NCBI GenBank assembly: GCA_036850595.1 | Contig: CM072163.1 | Span: 402,071 to 466,070, forward strand | DNA from: Rhyacichthys aspro | Lineage: Eukaryota > Chordata > Actinopteri > Gobiiformes > Rhyacichthyidae | DNA length: 64,000 bases | Reading direction: 5' to 3' | Shown here: positions 32,204 to 43,200 of the stretch, in pieces | Layout: the number at the start of each line of letters is the position of its first letter | Numbering within the stretch: the first letter of the stretch is position 1 | Position numbers and translations under genes: made by a program | The notes under the pieces: generated by a model | What the model was told of the DNA's origin: nothing | The model's input: the letters and a program-made list of their open reading frames with translations, nothing else | The model's database searches: none

Positions 32204-33588
32204 TTTATTACATACATAAATACACCACCGATACCCAACATAAATACAAATAAATACATAATAAATACAAAAATAAAGGATAAAAGAACAGTATAAATGG
32301 AAAAGGAATAAGAAACAGTCCAGACTCTGGAGAAGAGCACAGACACTGTTTTCTCTGAAGAGTCGTGTCGTCAGGAGCTCACTACAATCTCACGTCAGAA
32401 AATAAAGCCCACAAAAAGTGCCCAAAAAGGAAAAGTTTCAAACTGGTACAGTTTAAGTGCTCTGAATCAGCACAGTCTGGTTTATCTCCATTGAGACCAA
32501 CATTTATCACCGTGAAGATGAATAATAACACTTCGTCGTAAAGTTTAGCCAGGTCTTTGATTGTCTTGGTTCAAATCATGTAAATAAAGATGGACAGTGG
32601 TCCAAGTGAGTAATGTGAGGTCATGTTCTCTCTGGCGCCCCCTTGAGTGTGGCTGCAGGACACAATCTAAGTCTGTACCTTTATTTTTCCCTAAAAAGGA
32701 GTATTTTAAGCAGTGAAAGTGAAATGGTACCTGTTTTTGAGGTGAGAATGTGACTAGAGGCCACTTCTAGTTCTGAACTAAATGGCAAACCAGTTCTAAA
32801 CCGGGTCTGAACCAGGACTTAAACCAGAACTAAACCACAGAAAAATAATTAAATAATAAACCAATGCCCTCCTGCAGACTCAAGTATTTAATTACTTCTT
32901 AAAACTCACTTTTGTCCTTTTGTCTCACACATTTTTTTTCCTTCACTTTTTATTTATAAAAACACCTTGCGTTCTTTAAACTTAAGTCAATTGAAATATC
33001 TTGCTTTGCCTTTTATCTCTTTCTGTCGACCAGTTTCTGATCCCATTTCATTTCTTCCTTCCTTTTTTTTTACTTTTATTCGCAGATTAATTGCAGTAGT
33101 CTTGGTTTTAGTTTTAGTTTGTAATTAGAGCACAGGACTTTTTAATCAAATGAAATTACCTAAAGGCCCAATAATTAGCTTTATTTCCTTTAGCATCTGT
33201 TTGCTAATGCTATAGAACAACACAATGACACTATTTTCAAATTTGTACCAAAAACTATATAATTTTTGCTTTGTCCAAAATGTAACTTTAGACTAATTAG
33301 TGATTGTGAAAAAGTTAAAATATTAGAGAAGCAGATGAACTTTTAGTTATAACTAGCGTCATAAGAATAAAAACAAGAGGGCGGAGCTTATGCTGTTTAC
33401 TGGAGCCAGCCACTAGAGGGAGCCATAGCTTTCTTGTATATTAATCATCGCTTACTTTGATTTAGTGAAAAAGGCAGATTTACACAATTTATCAAAAACA
33501 AAGTCCCATTTTCTTTTTGGCTTAAACCTAAACCTCTGTCCATCTTGTTTAAAGTCTATTGTTTGTATTATTTTTGTGAAAAGCCTCG
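32204..33588 (-). other. tnf: Putative tnf 3' UTR with AU-rich element and poly(A) signal
   Basis: Below the tnf stop no other exon is seen. Near its far end four ATTTA pentamers (minus strand; 32262-32266, 32251-32255, 32241-32245, 32217-32221) are followed by AATAAA at 32204-32209. AU-rich elements control TNF mRNA decay in mammals. The UTR would be about 1.38 kb. Earlier AATAAA-like sites exist (near 32950 and 32680), so the true end is uncertain. Confidence 0.5.
33410..33423 (+). promoter_or_regulatory. CTCF-like motif just past the tnf stop
   Basis: CCACTAGAGGGAGC, 13 of 14 consensus positions, about 165 bp beyond the tnf stop codon. The flanking GGAGCCAGCCACTAGAGGG resembles the reverse of the motif downstream of gabbr1. 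Confidence 0.4.
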
Positions 33589-34037
33589 TCAAAGCGCGAA
33601 CACGCCAAAGAAGGTCTTGCCCTCGTCCGTCTCCAGTCCGTTGAGCTGGTTGGTCTCGGTCCAGAGTCGGTCTCCTCTGTTGAGCTGGAACACGGCTCCC
33701 AGATAAATGGTGTTGTACCAGACCTGTCCTCGATCGGGTCCGTCCTCCTGCGACGCCGACTGCGAACACGCCGACCGCACGGCGCTCATCAGGGACGTCT
33801 CGCTGTTGAATGACTCCGAGAAACGCCAGATCCGGTGGCTCAGAGGCGTCCTGCGAGTGAGGGACGGGTCCTCGGCGTTACAGGACACTCTGAAGGAGGC
33901 CTGGCTGTAGACGAAGTACAGGCCGCTCTGAGGGATCAGGATCTGGTTTTCTTTGAGTCGAAACCCGCCCTGAGCGAAGGCCTGGCCCTGCTCGCTGTGC
34001 CACTCCAGCTCAGACTGGACACCCTCTTCATAAGTTC
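33589..34037 (-). CDS. tnf: tnf exon 4: TNF homology domain
   Basis: This is a 449-bp exon ending in TGA at 33589-33591. It contains LEWHSEQGQAFAQGGF, GLYFVYSQASFRVSC, TPLSHRIWRFSES, MSAVRSAC, WYNTIYLGAVFQLNRGD and FFGVFAL, the ordered beta-strand landmarks of TNF. It is GC-rich against AT-rich surroundings. Confidence 0.97.
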
Positions 34038-37000
34038 CTGCAAAAACAAGTCACATCCAGTGTTCAGTTGTTGACGAATAATTTAAGTCATAGCTTTTAT
34101 GAACGACTTATTTTTGTGTCAGAAAACGAAACGAAAACAAAATGTCATTAATGAGAACTACTCAGACTAAATGTAACGACACTTTCGAATAAAAACGAAA
34201 CTGAACAGAGACTAAATCCAATGAAAAGGAGAGAGTTGAGAAGAGATCCAGTCAGATTATCCTTTATATTTAAGTGACTAAATCTATTGTAGATATAGTC
34301 GACTAAAACTAATAAATATTAGACTAAATTATGACTAAAACTTCATTTGGTGTTGTTGTAATAATTTGCAAAACAAGCAAATTGTGCGTCAAATGTCAAT
34401 TAATACTGTATTTTATTGATAAATAGATTTTTTTGCTGCTAAAAAGGTGACCGATACCTGCTTAGCCACTTTCCTTCAATAAATAAAAGTACATTTGCAG
34501 AATAACTTTGAGAACTGGACACATTTAGGCCTTTCTCTGTGGAGTTATTAGTGCTGTCTTTATTCATTTTACATAGACTTTAAATGAAATGGTTTTATCC
34601 ATGAAGTAAGACCCACTGAACTGTCGATAATAGTCTGACATGCTGTATTTCTTTGTCTTTCCTTTTTATTAGCAATGGAAAAAACATCTATTCCAAATAA
34701 AATATGTCTTTTGTGGAATACGATGCTGATTAAATAAATGGTTAACGTATTTCTGAGCGGGAAAGGCATTAAATACTGTAATGACCTCAACCGGAGGAAA
34801 CAGCGAAGTGGGGCAGCGTCTGAAAAGCCTCTTTGAAAGATCATGAGCCCATTGTTTGAACAGAGTGACTCACCTTCTAAATGGATGGCTGCCTTGGCCT
34901 TGCTGCTGATCCGCCTCAGATTGGAGAGAGGGTCTGAAAGAGAAACACAATATGAGTCGAGAAAGTTTAAAAATATCCCTCTAAAGCGTCAGGACTTTAG
35001 TGCAGTCACCTGTTCTCTCGGCGGAGGTCTCCAACAGGGCCTCGCTTTGTCCTGATTGCACCTGCAACAGAAAAAAACAACTTCATTTAAGTGAAACAGG
35101 AATAAAAACATAAACTGATGTTGTGCCATTGACTGAGCGACTTTTAAGACGTTGTTTTTTCAGACTTTACAAAGAATTAGTTTCTCTTTGGATTTAAGTG
35201 AGATTTTCTGGGGGAAGTACCAAAAGACTCTGAATAAAATCCCAATGGACTCTAAAACCAGCCAGAAAACAAAGCATTGCATTCGACAACCTGGGATTTT
35301 GAGTGAAAATGACCAAAAAATTAAGATATATGAGATTTATAAGAATATATCTACTACAACAATAAATGAACGGATGGATTTAAACTTTAAATGGAGCCGT
35401 GAAGCCTCAAAAGTTTGCCATCTGTTTTTGTGGAGCCAGAATTGATCAAAAATAAAAGAAGCATGACATTCACCAGGTTAGCTTTAGCTTTAGCATGTGT
35501 AGCTATTGATGCTAACTCTTTGCATTAGCTTTTTTACAACAAATGTTTGTAGCTTTTACAAACATTTACATCTTGGCCTTAAACTAACAGGTGTCTTATT
35601 CCCTTCTGGAGGTAAATGAAGATAACTGCAGTAGTGTTGGTTTATGGATGAAAAGTTGAAGTTTGTTATTAGCAAAAAGGACTTTTTATCAGATTCAATG
35701 ACCTTAAAAGACAAAATTTAGCTTTAGTATGAATAAATGCCAAAATAAAGTCATGTAAATCTCTTCAAAGTAACACTGTACTGTCACTGAGGAGTTTTTG
35801 AAGCTGTAGAAGCCTTTTTAGTTTGTTCTAAAAGTGTGTTTTCATTGCTTCTCCAAACTGTGGTTGAAGAGAATATTTTGCTTTATTTGATCTTTATTTA
35901 AATAGTTTTTTAATTGTTGCATTTACTTTGGCAGTTGAATCACCTGAAGCTTATTGTAACAGGAATCATCTGAAAAAATGAGACCTTAAGACGTGATCCA
36001 GTCTTAATAATTAAGGATTTTGTCCAATCACAGCTCACTTCAGGTAAAAAGGAGCGCTCCCATTGGTCGACACTGATGTCAACAATGAAGGAACAAGGAA
36101 ATAAACCAAGGAAATGGGTTATTCTGTTGAAAATACGTCTTATTTTACTCCAAAAAAGATAAAAAAACGATAAATGGGCAGAAAATTGATAAATGTTGGG
36201 GGTTTTTTACAATCAAAATGAAAAGGTTCAGATGTAGCACCAGGTTTTTTTTTTTTTTTTGTTGTTTTTTTTTTTTTACCATGCTTCCATTTAACACTGC
36301 TCTTATTGTTTACTGTTTCCTTTGTAAAGATTTCAGTGTGATTAAAAAAACCCTAGATCCCTTCCACGATACAGAGACTTTCCCTCTTGTTTTTAGGTAC
36401 TTTATCCTTGAACCAATTCCTTAAAACTTAACTATGGCCCTTTTTTTTTGTCTTAAATAACTACAAATCTACATTAAACTCCAGAAAAGTGAGTCGAGGC
36501 TGAATATATCAGTAAAAATATGCTGACTTTGCATTTGGTGACGTCATTTTTTGAGTAGAGGTCAGGCCTGTCTTTTATGAATCAGAAATATCAGCCAATT
36601 TTAGAAAATGAATAAGTGTCACATGTGGCGGGAAATTTAAAAGTGGATTACTGGTTTATTTATATCAGATGTGAGTATTTTGGATTGAAAATGGTCTGTG
36701 AATCTGTAAAAGGCCCATTTATCTCCTTCTTTTGTGTTTAGAGAACTCTCCAACAAATCTCTAACAAACCAATTATTACAGTAGAAAAAAAAAAAGTGCT
36801 GAGTTAACATTTGAATCTTGGAGCCGACCCTCGTTTCTACCCGGGATTCCCCATCAGCCACTGCTTTTACTGCAGCACACACCCACAGACTTACATGAAA
36901 TATCAGTATTTACTTTTTACACAAGAGATCCTTTTATGTGTTTAGGAAGACGGAAGGTTATAAACAGTTCTGTGAAAAAGTTTTCTGCAGGTATCGATAT

Positions 37001-38691
37001 AAAAGGTAAACCTCCTCCAGTCTGGTCTGGTTTTGTCTGGGATTACATGGTCTGGTTTAGTCCAGTTTGGTCTGGTTTTGTCTGGGATTACATGGTCTGG
37101 TTTAGTCCAGTCTGGTCTGGTTTTGTCTGGGATTACATGGTCTGGTTTAGTCCAGTCTGGTCTGGTTTAGTCTGGGATTACATGGTCTGGTTTAGTCCAG
37201 TCTGGTCTGGTTTTGTCTGGGATTACATGGTCTGGTTTAGTCCAGTCTGGTCTGGTTTTGTCTGGGATTACATGGTCTGGTTTAGTCCAGTCTGGTCTGG
37301 TTTTGTCTGGGATTACATGGTCTGGTTTAGTCCAGTCTGGTCTGGTTTTGTCTGGGATTTCATGGTCTGGTTTAGTCCAGTCTGGTCTGGTTTAGTCCAG
37401 TTTGGTCTGGTTTTGTCTGGGATTACATGGTCTGGTTTAGTCCAGTCTGGTCTGGTTTTGTCTGGGATTACATGGTCTGGTTTAGTCCAGTCTGGTCTGG
37501 TTTTGTCTGGGATTACATGGTCTGGTTTAGTCCAGTCTGGTCTGGTTTTGTCTGGGATTACATGGTCTGGTTTAGTCCAGTCTGGTCTGGTTTTGTCTGG
37601 GATTACATGGTCTGGTTTAGTCCAGTCTGGTCTGGTTTTGTCTGGGATTACATGGTCTGGTTTAGTCCAGTCTGGTCTGGTTTTGTCTGGGATTACATGG
37701 TCTGGTTTAGTCCAGTCTGGTCTGGTTTTGTCTGGGATTACATGGTCTGGTTTAGTCCAGTCTGGTCTGGTTTTGTCTGGGATTACATGGTCTGGTTTAG
37801 TCCAGTCTGGTCTGGTTTTGTCTGGGATTACATGGTCTGGTTTAGTCCAGTCTGGTCTGGTTTTGTCTGGGATTACATGGTCTGGTTTAGTCCAGTCTGG
37901 TCTGGTTTTGTCCGGGATTACATGGTCTGGTTTAGTCCAGTCTGGTCTGGTTTTGTCTGGGATTACATGGTCTGGTTTAGTCCAGTCTGGTCTGGTTTTG
38001 TCTGGGATTACATGGTCTGGTTTAGTCCAGTTTGGTCTGGTTTTGTCTGGGATTACATGGTCTGGTTTAGTCCAGTCTGGTCTGGTTTTGTCTGGGATTA
38101 CATGGTCTGGTTTAGTCCAGTCTGGTCTGGTTTTGAGACAAACTCAAATATTGATTTCATTTAGAAATTTCTTCTAATTTTTCATTTTGCATTTTGTAAA
38201 ATAATAAAAATAAATACTCTTTATAGTTTAGTTTTTAAATCCAAACCTGCAGAAAACAACTGTAGATCAGGACCGAGTGCTAAAGTTAAACAGCAGCATA
38301 TTAATAAACTCTTTGAGGCATTATTTGAGACAGAAATGTAAAAGTACAAGACAAATCTCTTAGTTTAAATTCATTTTAAACGTGTTATTATTGAGCTAAA
38401 GCAGCGTTTAAACCAGGGTTAATCAAGCCTGACTCTTCAGTAACGTCATCTGACCAAACATTTCCTGTTTATTTCACTTCAAACCAACAAAACCAGTCTT
38501 ACCATTGCCTCTGCTTTCCCGCTCCAGGTCCAAACCACCACGAACACGGCTCCCAAACAAAGGGCCACGAAGAAAAGGGCCCCGGCCAGTTTCCAGATCC
38601 AGCCGAGCGAGGACTTCTTCTGCACCAGGACCACGGTTTTGTCCTGAGCTCCCATCTCCACGTCTCCGGGAGCGAGCGTATACGCCACCAT
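33589..38691 (-). CDS. tnf: Tumour necrosis factor alpha (complete, four exons)
   Basis: This is a type II membrane cytokine that is shed as a trimer, binds TNF receptors and drives NF-kappaB signalling and inflammation. Exons on the minus strand are 38503-38691, 35010-35061, 34874-34933 and 33589-34037 (189+52+60+449 bp; 249 residues plus stop), with phases that match and GT/AG at every junction. The order is a short cytoplasmic head starting MVAYTLAPGDVEMG, a transmembrane helix near residues 35-54, a stalk, then the TNF homology domain with GLYFVYSQASF. Cysteines in RVSCNAE and RSACSQS fit the conserved disulfide, and the ending is GKTFFGVFAL. Length, exon structure and motifs match teleost TNF-alpha. 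The start codon has a G at -3 and at +4. Intron 1 is enlarged to 3.4 kb by repeats. Confidence 0.97.
34081..34380. repeat. Dispersed repeat in tnf intron 3
   Basis: Shares words with 4041-4200 and 22600-22760 in gabbr1: TTTTGTGTC.GAAAAC, TTAATGAGAACGA, GAATAAAAACGAAA and GAGACTAAATCCAAT. The right part is GACTAAAACT-rich. Such GACTAAAAC elements are common in fish. The class is unknown. Confidence 0.65.
34874..34933 (-). CDS. tnf: tnf exon 3: stalk and first strand of the TNF domain
   Basis: This is a 60-bp exon completing the split codon as D and reading DPLSNLRRISSKAKAAIHLE. The RRISSKAKAAIHLEG block is strongly conserved in fish TNF. Shedding in fish TNF is usually placed at a T-L pair just before RRIS; here that pair reads N-L. 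Confidence 0.93.
35010..35061 (-). CDS. tnf: tnf exon 2: stalk
   Basis: This is a 52-bp exon reading VQSGQSEALLETSAERT plus one base. It is flanked by a GCAG acceptor and a GTGACT donor. It was too short to find by open frame alone and was located by homology to the fish TNF stalk and by splice phase. Confidence 0.93.
35935..36185 (+). mobile_element. Dispersed CCAAT-bearing element, instance 5, in tnf intron 1
   Basis: Shorter copy of subfamily II with GGAGCGCTCCCATTGGTC at about 36051. It truncates after TTATTTTACTCC. It is one of the repeats that enlarge tnf intron 1. Confidence 0.75.
37015..38136. repeat. 45-bp minisatellite in tnf intron 1 (about 24-25 units)
   Basis: Near-identical 45-bp units built from TCTGGTCTGGTTTTGTCTGG, GATTACATGG and TCTGGTTTAGTCCAG. 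One partial extra unit lies near 37381-37405. Units differ by single bases only, pointing to recent expansion. It makes a 413-codon open frame only because 45 is a multiple of 3. It lies 370-1490 bp below the tnf exon 1 donor. Each unit carries GGATTA, a bicoid/OTX/PITX-type core. Confidence 0.98.
38503..38691 (-). CDS. tnf: tnf exon 1: cytoplasmic head and membrane anchor
   Basis: This exon is 189 bp, 63 codons, phase 0 at its donor (GTAAGA). It encodes MVAYTLAPGDVEMG, KTVVLVQKKSS and a hydrophobic helix of about 20 residues, ending GKAEAM. The same frame is open upstream, but this Met matches other fish TNF starts and lies about 60 bp below a plausible transcription start. Confidence 0.96.
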
Positions 38692-38778
38692 GACGTTCTC
38701 CAGGTTGAATAATAAACCAAGTCCGGCTCGTTCAGAAGCTGTGGAGGCTGCGACTGAAGCGCTGCCAGAGCCGCTGTA

Positions 38779-38830
38779 GTATTTATGCTGCTGCAGCTGC
38801 ACGAGCGAAAGGGAAACTCCAGTGATGTCA
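38779..38830 (-). promoter_or_regulatory. tnf: tnf core promoter: TATA-like, kappaB and CRE-like sites
   Basis: On the minus strand the order toward the gene is TGACATCA (38823-38830, CRE/ATF-like), GGAGTTTCCC (38811-38820, a full match to the kappaB consensus read as GGGAAACTCC on the plus strand) and CATAAATAC (38779-38787, TATA-like). A start about 30 bp below the TATA element leaves a 5' UTR of about 60 bp. Mammalian TNF also has closely spaced kappaB and CRE elements near the start, so the arrangement fits inducible expression. Confidence 0.7.
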
Positions 38831-39699
38831 TGATGTAAGCGGAGTGCAGCGCGAGAGCAGACCAGACAAAAGGGAAACAGAGACACTTAAGTGGAGTTTT
38901 CCCAAAGAAATAAACCAAACTGGAAACTCACTTTTCATTGTCGCTCTTTATTTCACTCTCTCTTTCTGAACCAGCTCTGAAAATGAGAGTTTTTGGAGAA
39001 TAGAGAGGATTTTATGAGGAATTTTGGTGAGCACAAATGTAAACTTATGGTCACATATTAACACTGGCTTAATAAATGATGACATGTAGGCTGTTTTTTC
39101 CAATGGGGGACTTCAAAACTTAAAAATCCAAAGGAGAAATGGGAAAGTTTACCTGCAGTTTTTGGGGCTAAACACTTGTTTTTTTTTAAGTCGAACAACA
39201 TCTATGTGTCTAAAAGTGAGGATAAACTAAGCACAAAAACTAGACACTGCACCTTTAAAAATCACACATGAACCACATCTAAAGCCGTGCATACGTAGAA
39301 CATGTATGTAATCCAGATTTAAGTAAAGTTATGTATTTTTATCACATTTTATGAAGGCTGTGAATGCAGTTGTGGCTCAAAGACAACTTAAAGTCATTCA
39401 TCGTGGCTTTAAAGTAGTAAGACATAAGTCTGTGAAATAATTCCCTGCTTTTTTTAGATGAACAAGTGTCAGTGTTAATGATGATAGAGTCAGTTTGGAG
39501 CAGAAGTGGCCTGGATCTAGTCTTGTTTCTACTGGAACGGGTTCAGTGAGGGTTTCTGTCGCTAAAAGGTGTTTGAAGCGCAATAAACCATAGTGTGGTC
39601 CGCTTTTGAAAAGGTGGAGCTAAACACTGCAGAAAACAAAAGACAAAAGGAAAACATAAGTTCTGCTCCAGCTCCTGGTCCTGGGGTTAATTGTAGTTT

Positions 39700-40040
39700 A
39701 GTTGCATTTAGTTTTTCAGTGTAATCTCCTAAAGTTTCTTATAAAAAGAAGAAAAAAATGAGAGCTGAAGACGTGATCTAGTCTTTATAATTAAGGATTT
39801 TAATAGAAAAAGGTAAAAAGGAGCGCTCCCATTGGTCGACACTGATGTCAACAACGAAGGAACGAGGAAATAAACCAAGGAAATGGGTTATTCTGTTGGA
39901 AATACGTCTTATTTTACAGAGAAACAGCTCAAAAAAGATAAAAATACAGAAAAGTGCAGCAAATGAAACATGGATAAATGTTGGAAATGCTTCGGAGACA
40001 ATTACAGGATCACTACAGTCTTCAAAAATCCATATCTAAG
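39700..40040 (+). mobile_element. Dispersed CCAAT-bearing element, instance 6, upstream of tnf
   Basis: Subfamily II copy with the core at about 39821, 1.0-1.3 kb upstream of the tnf start. An internal CTTCATTTTAT-type block is missing relative to instance 1. Confidence 0.75.
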
Positions 40041-41149
40041 CTCATTTTTTCCTTTACTGTGAACACAGCCTGAGGTATTATATTTGTCGGTGTCAGTTAC
40101 TGGGTCACGAAAAGTGTAGAATCTGCTGTAGGTCCATTTACAGTGTTTTTATGAGAAAGTTTGCCCAAAGCTGCAGGGAGCTGTGGGAAAGTGTCGGTTT
40201 CAAACACAGACCTGAGTCATGAGCGCATAAACACATATTTAGTCTGAACCACGGAGTGTAAGCACATAAATCCACCGCCGAGGCCGAGGATAACCAGCAA
40301 ATCACGACCAAATCACCGCCAAACGCTGCCAACGCCACAAAAATGTGAGTGTCACCTGCTGATGAGAGCGTTTACAGCGAGGACAGGACTCACGGGGGTT
40401 TTCTGATTCAAAGTGAGTACATCCCATTGATATTTCACTTCTCTAAAATGTATAAATACCGTTCAGGAGTTATGAAAGCACTGAACCGTTTAAGTGAGAG
40501 CTGCAGTAGCCGAACAAACAAAAGAGAGCACTTAGAGATGAAAGGGAAACTGAATGAGACACTGATGAATCAGCTCAAAGTTCACAGACAACAGTAAAAA
40601 ACGGGTTTGTTCAGTCGCTGCAGTTGCATCATGTTCCAGATCTGAAACAGAAACACAACAGCTGCCAGCGTTTCTTATTTTTTTACCCTGATGTACAACA
40701 CACTGGTATTTCTTTAATCAATCTCAGGGTGTTTTCTGTTGTTTTTGTCAATTTCACATTTCATTTCCTACGTTTAATATGTGTTTTTTGATAATTATGA
40801 CACATGTGTTTTTTTGCTCCGACTTTTGAGAATGTACTGTGTGTAAATGTCCGTCCTAGATTTGTTTTTCAAATCTATGAGAACAGAGAAAACTGTCCGT
40901 GTTTTGGTAAAATGCAGTTTGAGCGGCGAGCACAAGCTAATCCAATTAAACTTTGATCACCACTCTCATTAATGATAAAATGAATGGGTAATTTATCCTC
41001 TCTTTAAAACTGTGATGGCGCTAAGAAGTCCATCTTAAAACCACATCTTTTGTTTTAAAGATAGGCACAAAAAATCTATGAGTAAATCCTTAATAAAGTC
41101 CTAAATTGTACATCCAATCCACCACCCCAACCTTCATCCCTCTGTCACT

Positions 41150-41257
41150 AATTTAATTTAATTTAATTTAATTTAATTTAATTTAATTTTATTTAATTTT
41201 ATTTAATTTTATTTAATTTTATTTTATTTTATTTTATTTATTTTATTTTATTTTGTA
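41150..41257. repeat. (TTTAA)n / (TTTTA)n pentanucleotide microsatellite
   Basis: About 105 bp: ATTTA-rich pentamers that shift from TTTAA to TTTTA type in the middle, a compound microsatellite. Confidence 0.96.
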
Positions 41258-42689
41258 ATAGTGTGATGGCTGTCAGTGAACACTTGTATTAAACCTGTTT
41301 TTTCAGTGCCAAACCTTTGACCTTTTTCTCTACATTATTTCATAATAATGAAAACCAGATCTGAGGCAGGTTTTATAAGAACTGGTTTTGCAGCTCATGG
41401 AAATCCCAGAGCTGTGGCTGGACTCCAGTAAAAACACTGAAGGTCAATTCATTTATCTTCAACTCAATCTGCAGTAACTCAAGATATTTTTACCATATTT
41501 TATATATTTTTATTGCCAATCGAAAGAAGAAAAGATATGAATTAATAATATTGACATTACAGCAATTCTATATTAATTGCAATAAAAATGGTATGGTTTT
41601 TTTTACATTAAGTGTGAATAAAAATAAATAAATAAATAATTTGTGCCTCAAAGTAATTCAGTGAAAGGGTCAGCTGTTAAAAAGATGTTAAAAGTATGTT
41701 TATGTTGCTTGTGAAGACTGACAAAAGCAACACTGAGACGAGAAAAGCCACATCTGGATTGGTCCAATATGACTCTCCAGATCTTTATACTTGACATTAT
41801 ATGATTTATAGAAGTCTGCCGAGTGTTAAATAGAGATCTGTGCAGCTTTAGACCCATTTCTGAGCGAGATTTCTTCTTCTTCTCCTTCCTTCACGACATC
41901 TCTGATCAATTATTACTGCTTTAAGAAGGAGACACATCGATTTATAAAAAAACTGAATGGAAAGGAAGATAAATGTCTAAAGAGCAATGTTTTATTGAAA
42001 ATCTGTGAAGATTTGAGACTAATTAATGCACTACACCAGTGTTATACCAGACTGTACATTCCCTCCACTTCAGTGATGGATAAAGACAGATAATGATCAT
42101 ATTTATTCAAACAACAGACAAATATGAGAAACAGGAAAAGTCAAACATGTCAAAGTGGCCTCCATCTTTGGGGGGATTTTATTTATGGCAGAAACCAGTG
42201 GGCTTTAGGTGACGGGAACTGGAAATGAATCAGATTCATGAACACAGAGTGGGCTGCTCTTTACATCCTCACTTTTATCACAGTTTTAACTCATCGTCGC
42301 CGTTTGGTTATTCCAGGTTTTCCAGGATGCGTGGGAACAGTCGTCGAGTTCGCCTCCTCAGACTGAAGACTGTACCGACCGCAGGACGTTACCGTGACTT
42401 CACCTCCGCTTTCTGCTCCACACGCCTCTTTTTGTTCAGATCCAGTTCAGATTTTACTCAGAACATCCGCTGTCTTACTACAATGCAGCTCGAAGCTCGG
42501 TTTACAACAGTCTTGAAGCCACTTTGACCTATTTATCCATCGTTTGGGTCTAATCTCGCCTCCTCTTCCTCTTTTCTTAAATAGAAATTCCTATGACATT
42601 CATCTAATGAGACCAGGACCATTCACTTTTAACAGGTTTGTCTTAAAACCACCGGCTTCTCTACATTTTTCTCATGATTTTTCAAGTTA

Positions 42690-43200
42690 AACCACTTTAA
42701 ACTTGTCCTAATCCATCTAAAACCTGTTTGAATCCTGTCAAAACCACATGAAGTCCAAGTTAAACCACTTCAAACTGATCCTAATCCATCTAAAACCTGT
42801 TTGAATCCAGTCAAAACCAGATGAAGTCCAAGTTAAACCACTTCAAACTGATCCTAATCCATCTAAAACCTGTTTGAATCCAGTCAAAACCAGATGAAGT
42901 CCAAGTTAAACCACTTCAAACTGATCCTAATCCATCTAAAACCTGTTTGAATCCAGTCAAAACCAGATGAAGTCCAAGTTAAACCACTTTAAACCAGTCC
43001 AAATCCATCTAAAACCTGTTTGAATCCAGTCAAAACCAGATGAAGTCCAAGTTAAACCACTTTAAACCAGTCCAAATCCATCTAAAACCTGTTTGAATCC
43101 AGTCAAAACCACATGAAGTCCAAGTTAAAGCACTTTAAACCAGTCCAAATCCAGTTTTAAACTCTTCAAAACCAGATAAAATCTACTTTAAACCTGTTTC
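42690..43200 (-). repeat. Higher-order minisatellite related to the 21-bp family
   Basis: About seven near-identical units of roughly 69-72 bp, each containing ATCTAAAACCTGTTTGAATC followed by an AGTCAAAACCAGATG block and an AAGTTAAACCACTT block. Three diverged 21-24 bp subunits appear to have been amplified together as one longer unit. Confidence 0.9.

Noticed and set aside
37015..38136. CRISPR-like regular repeat
   Set aside because: There are no unique spacers; units are head to tail, and the genome is a vertebrate.
36936..38177. 413-codon frame in the 45-bp array
   Set aside because: It is an artefact of a 45-bp (15-codon) unit without stops, lying inside tnf intron 1 on the opposite strand.
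38479..38886. Longer tnf exon 1 frame starting upstream at MSLFPFC
   Set aside because: Those codons cover the TATA and kappaB region. The Met at 38689-38691 matches fish TNF starts and lies below the likely transcription start.
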